15,401 bases of DNA from contig JBDIAS010000075.1 in the NCBI GenBank assembly GCA_039812465.1, forward strand, positions 1 to 15,401. The letters run 5' to 3'. A program made the position numbers and the translations under genes. Position 1 is the stretch's first letter. Each line of letters begins with the position of its first letter. Shown here in pieces: positions 12,739 to 15,401 of this stretch. The notes below the pieces were generated by a model. That model saw only the letters and a list, made by a program, of their open reading frames with translations, had not been told where the DNA came from and did no database searches. Origin of the DNA: Austwickia sp039812465 (GTDB taxonomy: Bacteria > Actinomycetota > Actinomycetes > Actinomycetales > Dermatophilaceae).

Positions 12739-13662
12739 GTGCGAACCCGGGACCTGCTTCGCCTCGCCGGGCGGCTGGCCGCCCCGGCCCGCATGACCGG
12801 TCGCGTCCGAGGCGCGCTCGCCGCGCCCTCCGCCGCCACGCTGCGGGCTCGCGCCCGGTGGTCGCGAACGCCCCTGGTCGGCGAGGCGCCCGTCGTCGTG
12901 TCGATGACCTCCTACGGGCGGCGCCTCCGGACCGTCCATCTCGCCCTGGAATCCATCGGCGGTGGTCGCGTGCGCCCGCGGCGGCTCATCTTGTGGCTCG
13001 AGGACCACGACGTGGTGACCGACCCGCCTCCGTCGCTGGCCCGCCTGGTCGCGCGCGGGCTGGAGATCCTGCCCACGACCGACTGGGGACCGCACAAGAA
13101 GTACTACCCCTACGTCGCCTCGACGAGTTCCCACCGCATACCGCTGGTGACGGCCGACGACGACGTGCTCTACGGCTGGCGCTGGCTGGCGTTCCTGCTG
13201 GAGCGGCACCGGCAGCACCCGCAGGACGTCATCGCCCACCGCGCGCACCGGGTCGTGCTCGAGGAGGCGCGGATCGCCCCGTACGCCGCCTGGGAGGATC
13301 TCGATCCCGGCGAGGCCGGACCGCGCACCTTCGCCACCGGAAACGCGGGCGTGCTCTACCCCCCGGCGATGCTGAACGCGCTGCGCGAGGCCGGGACCGC
13401 TTTCACGACATGCGCGCCGCGCGCCGACGACGTGTGGCTCCACGCCACCGCGCTGCGGGCCGATGTGACCGTGCGGCCCGTCAGCGACGGGCTGACGAGC
13501 TACCGGGCCGTGCCGGGCGCCGGGCTGGGGGGCCTGCGAGCGGCCAACGTCCTCGGCGGCGGGAACGACGAGCAGATCGCGGCGACCTACGGTCCGGAGG
13601 AGGTCGCGTTGCTCTGGGAGGACCAGCTTGCCGCCCGCGCGACCGCGGGCCGCGTGGTGTGA
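12739..13662 (+). CDS. Glycosyltransferase-like protein (GT-A type fold, DxD)
   Basis: A 307-residue protein with glycosyltransferase-like organisation. VVVSMTSYGRR (52-62) is the first nucleotide-binding strand. LILWLEDHD (83-91) and WGPHKKYYPY (116-125) follow. VTADDDVLYG (137-146) is a DxD-type metal/nucleotide-sugar motif. TFATGNAGVLYPP (197-209) is a likely acceptor loop, and CAPRADDVWLH (225-235) carries an acidic pair in the position of a catalytic base. GGNDEQI (274-280) is near the end. No signal peptide or clear membrane helix is seen, although the basic N-terminus could associate with membrane. Donor and acceptor sugars are unknown; a cell-surface polysaccharide role is inference. 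The GTG start fits a leaderless transcript. The next gene begins 21 bases downstream on the same strand. Confidence 0.75.
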   Translation: MRTRDLLRLAGRLAAPARMTGRVRGALAAPSAATLRARARWSRTPLVGEAPVVVSMTSYGRRLRTVHLALESIGGGRVRPRRLILWLEDHDVVTDPPPSLARLVARGLEILPTTDWGPHKKYYPYVASTSSHRIPLVTADDDVLYGWRWLAFLLERHRQHPQDVIAHRAHRVVLEEARIAPYAAWEDLDPGEAGPRTFATGNAGVLYPPAMLNALREAGTAFTTCAPRADDVWLHATALRADVTVRPVSDGLTSYRAVPGAGLGGLRAANVLGGGNDEQIAATYGPEEVALLWEDQLAARATAGRVV

Positions 13663-13683
13663 GCCGGTGCGGTCCCTGTCGAC

Positions 13684-14193
13684 GTGGATGCGCGTATGAG
13701 AACGGCGTCGGCGCCCGGCGTGGCGGCGCGTCCCCGGCAGGATCCGGTCCTGCTGGCGCTGGTCGTCCTGGGGGGCAGCGCTGGCACAGCCGCGCGGGCT
13801 CTGGCGGAGGGCGCCTTCCCCGCGATGCCGGCGGGCTGGCCCTGGGCGACCTTCGTCATCAACGTGACCGGCGCATTCCTGCTGGGGTTTCTGCTGGAGG
13901 CGCTCTGCCGCGGCGGACGGGACGAAGGGTGGCGTCGTCGGGTCCGGCTGGGCGCGGGGACGGGATTCCTCGGGGGTTACACGACCTACAGCACCTTCGC
14001 GTTGGAGGTGGCCCAGCGTGCGCCGGCCCTCGCCGCTGCGTATGCGGCCGCCACGGCTCTCCTCGGCGTGGCGGCGGCGATCGCCGGCTACCGTCTGGCC
14101 GGTCGGCTCGCCCCCGGATCCCACGGTGGGGCGTCCCGCGGCGACGCATCCCACCGTTCGGTGCGTCCCGCTGAGGAGGGTGGGACGACATGA
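13684..14193 (+). CDS. crcB: CrcB/FluC fluoride channel, first subunit
   Basis: A 169-residue membrane protein with four hydrophobic segments (about 21-42, 53-75, 88-106, 114-138). Family landmarks are GGSAGTAARA (30-39), INVTGAFLLGF (59-69) with Asn60 of the pore, and GTGFLGGYTTYSTFALE (92-108). These channels export fluoride as dual-topology dimers in the plasma membrane. At the two pore Phe positions it has Tyr102 and Phe105. A 25-residue hydrophilic C-terminal tail (145-169) is longer than usual and is encoded partly by an imperfect repeat around 14117-14172. The start could be GTG 13684 or ATG 13696; neither has a strong ribosome site, so coupling to the gene 21 bases upstream is possible. 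It overlaps the second crcB as ATGA. No fluoride riboswitch was recognised. Confidence 0.88.
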   Translation: MDARMRTASAPGVAARPRQDPVLLALVVLGGSAGTAARALAEGAFPAMPAGWPWATFVINVTGAFLLGFLLEALCRGGRDEGWRRRVRLGAGTGFLGGYTTYSTFALEVAQRAPALAAAYAAATALLGVAAAIAGYRLAGRLAPGSHGGASRGDASHRSVRPAEEGGTT

Positions 14194-14564
14194 CGCTCCT
14201 GCTGGTTTCGCTGTGCGGCGGCCTCGGCGCCCTTGCCCGGTTCCTTCTCGACGCGGCGATCAACGCCCGGGTGCGCACCGACTTCCCCGCGGGCACGCTG
14301 ACCATCAACGTCACGGGTTCCCTGTTGCTGGGGTTCCTCGCGGGGTGGGCGGGCGGTCACGCCGGCTTTCCCCCGGCGTTGCAGGCCGCCCTCGGCGTCG
14401 GCTTCTGCGGGGGTTTCACGACGTTCAGCACCGCCTCGGTGGAGGCGATGCGGCTGTGGTCGGCGGATGGCGTCGGGGCGGCTGCCCGGTACGTCGTGGC
14501 CAGCGTGGCCGGGGCGACGATCGCGGTGGTGTTCGGCCTGTGGGCCGGCTCCGCGATCCGGTGA
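14190..14564 (+). CDS. crcB: CrcB/FluC fluoride channel, second subunit
   Basis: A 124-residue four-helix membrane protein of normal family length. GGLGALARF (10-18) carries the conserved Arg17. INVTGSLLLGF (39-49) carries pore Asn40. GVGFCGGFTTFSTASVE (69-85) is the helix-3 break with the sodium/pore motif. The first pore phenylalanine is kept (Phe79), but the second is Ala82. The ATG overlaps the previous stop (ATGA), with GGAGG about 10 bases upstream, so the two subunits are translationally coupled and probably made at equal levels. In actinobacteria crcB genes often come in such tandem pairs that form heterodimers. The pair should protect against fluoride, including product fluoride from organofluorines, by passive efflux. 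Confidence 0.92.
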   Translation: MTLLLVSLCGGLGALARFLLDAAINARVRTDFPAGTLTINVTGSLLLGFLAGWAGGHAGFPPALQAALGVGFCGGFTTFSTASVEAMRLWSADGVGAAARYVVASVAGATIAVVFGLWAGSAIR

Positions 14565-14671
14565 GGCGCCTGCGGACTGCGGCGCACGCCCACGCGGCAT
14601 CATGGAAAGCGACGTGCGCGGTGCTGCCCGCTCCGGCGACAGTCCCCGCGGATCCTCGCCGTGGAGGTGCC

Positions 14672-15401
14672 ATGGAAATCACAGTCCCGACCGCCACGCT
14701 CGCCGGTGGTGCGCAGATGCCGCTCCTCGGACTCGGCACGTGGCCCATGGACGACGCGCAGGCGGCGGAGGCCGTCGCCTCCGCCATCGCCGGGGGCTAC
14801 CGCCTGATCGACACGGCCGAGAACTACGCCAACGAGGTGGGCGTCGGGGAGGGAATCCGGCGCAGCGGCCTGGCGCGCGAGCGCGTCTTCGTGACCACGA
14901 AGTTCAACCGGAAATGGCACAGCGTCCAGGGGGTGGCGCAGGCGTGTCACCACGCCCTCGATCGGCTCGGTCTGGACTACCTGGACCTGTTCCTGATCCA
15001 CTGGCCGAACCCTGACCAGGGCCGGTTCATCGAGGCGTACGAGGGGCTCGTCGCACTGCGCGAGCAGGGTAAGGTGCGCGCGATCGGCACGTCGAACTTC
15101 AAGGCGCACCACCTCCAGGAGCTCTTGGATCGCGGCTTCGTCCCGGAGGTGAACCAGATCCAGCTCGATCCCTACACGCCGCGGGCCGCCGAGTTGGCGC
15201 TGCACCGGCAGTACGGGATCCATACCGAGAGCTGGCGGCCCTTCGGCGAGGGCGGGGTGATCGTGTCCGACCCCCTCGTCCTGGAACTCGCCGAGCAACT
15301 GGGGCGGACGCCGCAGCAGATCGCGCTGCGCTGGCAGGTCCAGCAGGGATTTTCGACCTGCCCGAAGTCCGCCGACCCGGCCCGCCAGCGCAGCAACCTC
15401 G
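14672..15401 (+). CDS. Aldo/keto reductase, second paralogue (cut by window edge)
   Basis: The first 243 residues of an NADPH-dependent carbonyl reductase. The tetrad is intact: Asp47 and Tyr52 in LIDTAENYANE, Lys77 in TTKFNRKW, and His110 in LIHWPNP. GTSNF (139-143 region) and NQIQLDPY are typical of the AKR5/2,5-diketo-D-gluconate reductase-like group, and CPKSADPARQRSN near the edge is the NADP(H)-binding segment. The ATG has GGAGG five bases upstream. It differs clearly from the copy at 4404-5255 (LIHWP against LIHQPFGD, and different N-termini), so it is not a recent duplicate. It begins 107 bases after the crcB pair, with no clear promoter or terminator between them. The substrate is unknown. 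Confidence 0.92.
   Translation, partial: MEITVPTATLAGGAQMPLLGLGTWPMDDAQAAEAVASAIAGGYRLIDTAENYANEVGVGEGIRRSGLARERVFVTTKFNRKWHSVQGVAQACHHALDRLGLDYLDLFLIHWPNPDQGRFIEAYEGLVALREQGKVRAIGTSNFKAHHLQELLDRGFVPEVNQIQLDPYTPRAAELALHRQYGIHTESWRPFGEGGVIVSDPLVLELAEQLGRTPQQIALRWQVQQGFSTCPKSADPARQRSNL

Noticed and set aside
12240..12839. An N-terminal extension of the SGNH hydrolase reaching back to 12614 or 12839
   Set aside because: The extension would cross a strong terminator, overlap the small gene in the wrong frame and use A/T-ending codons at 12401-12530.
13560..13690. A fluoride (crcB) riboswitch upstream of the crcB pair
   Set aside because: No GGNGAUGG-type motif or pseudoknot pattern was seen, and the region is the coding end of the glycosyltransferase.
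12529..14154. A 541-codon open frame on the minus strand opposite the glycosyltransferase and first crcB
   Set aside because: It covers two well-supported plus-strand genes and its composition is typical of antisense shadow translation.
14117..14172. Repeated GATCCCACGG / CATCCCACCG and GCGTCCCGC blocks as a regulatory or mobile repeat
   Set aside because: They are an imperfect in-gene duplication within the hydrophilic tail of the first CrcB subunit, without the regular spacing of a CRISPR or inverted ends of a mobile element.

Overview
The window is high-G+C DNA with strongly G/C-biased third codon positions, purine-rich Shine-Dalgarno sites, several GTG starts and TAnnnT -10 elements close to start codons. 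This fits an actinobacterium. No rRNA, tRNA, CRISPR array, integrase or transposase is visible, so the genus cannot be named. The content is mostly chromosomal housekeeping and accessory metabolism.

Layout: (1) 1-1592, minus strand: the 5' part of a secreted calcineurin-like phosphoesterase with an N-terminal B-like domain, then a membrane PAP2 phosphatase. (2) 1833-2549, plus: a DJ-1/PfpI-type class I glutamine-amidotransferase-like protein. (3) 2536-4357, minus: a patch of small, broken or truncated genes. It holds a MurB-like protein without its C-terminal substrate domain, a DUF1059-type small protein, the first ~28 codons of an ECF sigma factor, a frameshifted single-pass membrane peptide, and an overlapping toxin/RHH-antitoxin-like pair. 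(4) 4404-6980: an aldo/keto reductase (minus), a P450-type ferredoxin that has lost its third cysteine (minus), and a divergent intact cytochrome P450 (plus). (5) 7010-9292: a Na+/H+ antiporter-family permease (minus) and a hotdog acyl-CoA thioesterase (plus). (6) 9354-12239: a threonine aldolase (minus), an unusual alpha/beta hydrolase (plus), and an SGNH hydrolase (minus) overlapping it tail to tail. (7) 12347-12614, minus: a small conserved-looking gene apparently broken by a one-base frameshift, followed by a good intrinsic terminator. (8) 12739-15401, plus: a glycosyltransferase-like gene, two overlapping crcB/fluC fluoride-channel subunits and a second aldo/keto reductase cut by the window edge.

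Functional links visible here: the P450 and ferredoxin would normally form an electron-transfer pair, but the ferredoxin looks unable to hold a [3Fe-4S] cluster. The two crcB genes overlap by four bases and have complementary pore substitutions, which suggests an obligate heterodimer. The toxin- and antitoxin-like genes overlap by 11 bases, and a frameshifted membrane peptide follows the second gene two bases later. I did not find a convincing new multi-gene defence or biosynthetic system. The most notable signals are the two apparent +1 frameshifts in small genes, the cysteine-less ferredoxin, the hydrolase with an Asp nucleophile and no His, the asymmetric fluoride channel and the recurrent TAnnnT promoters.
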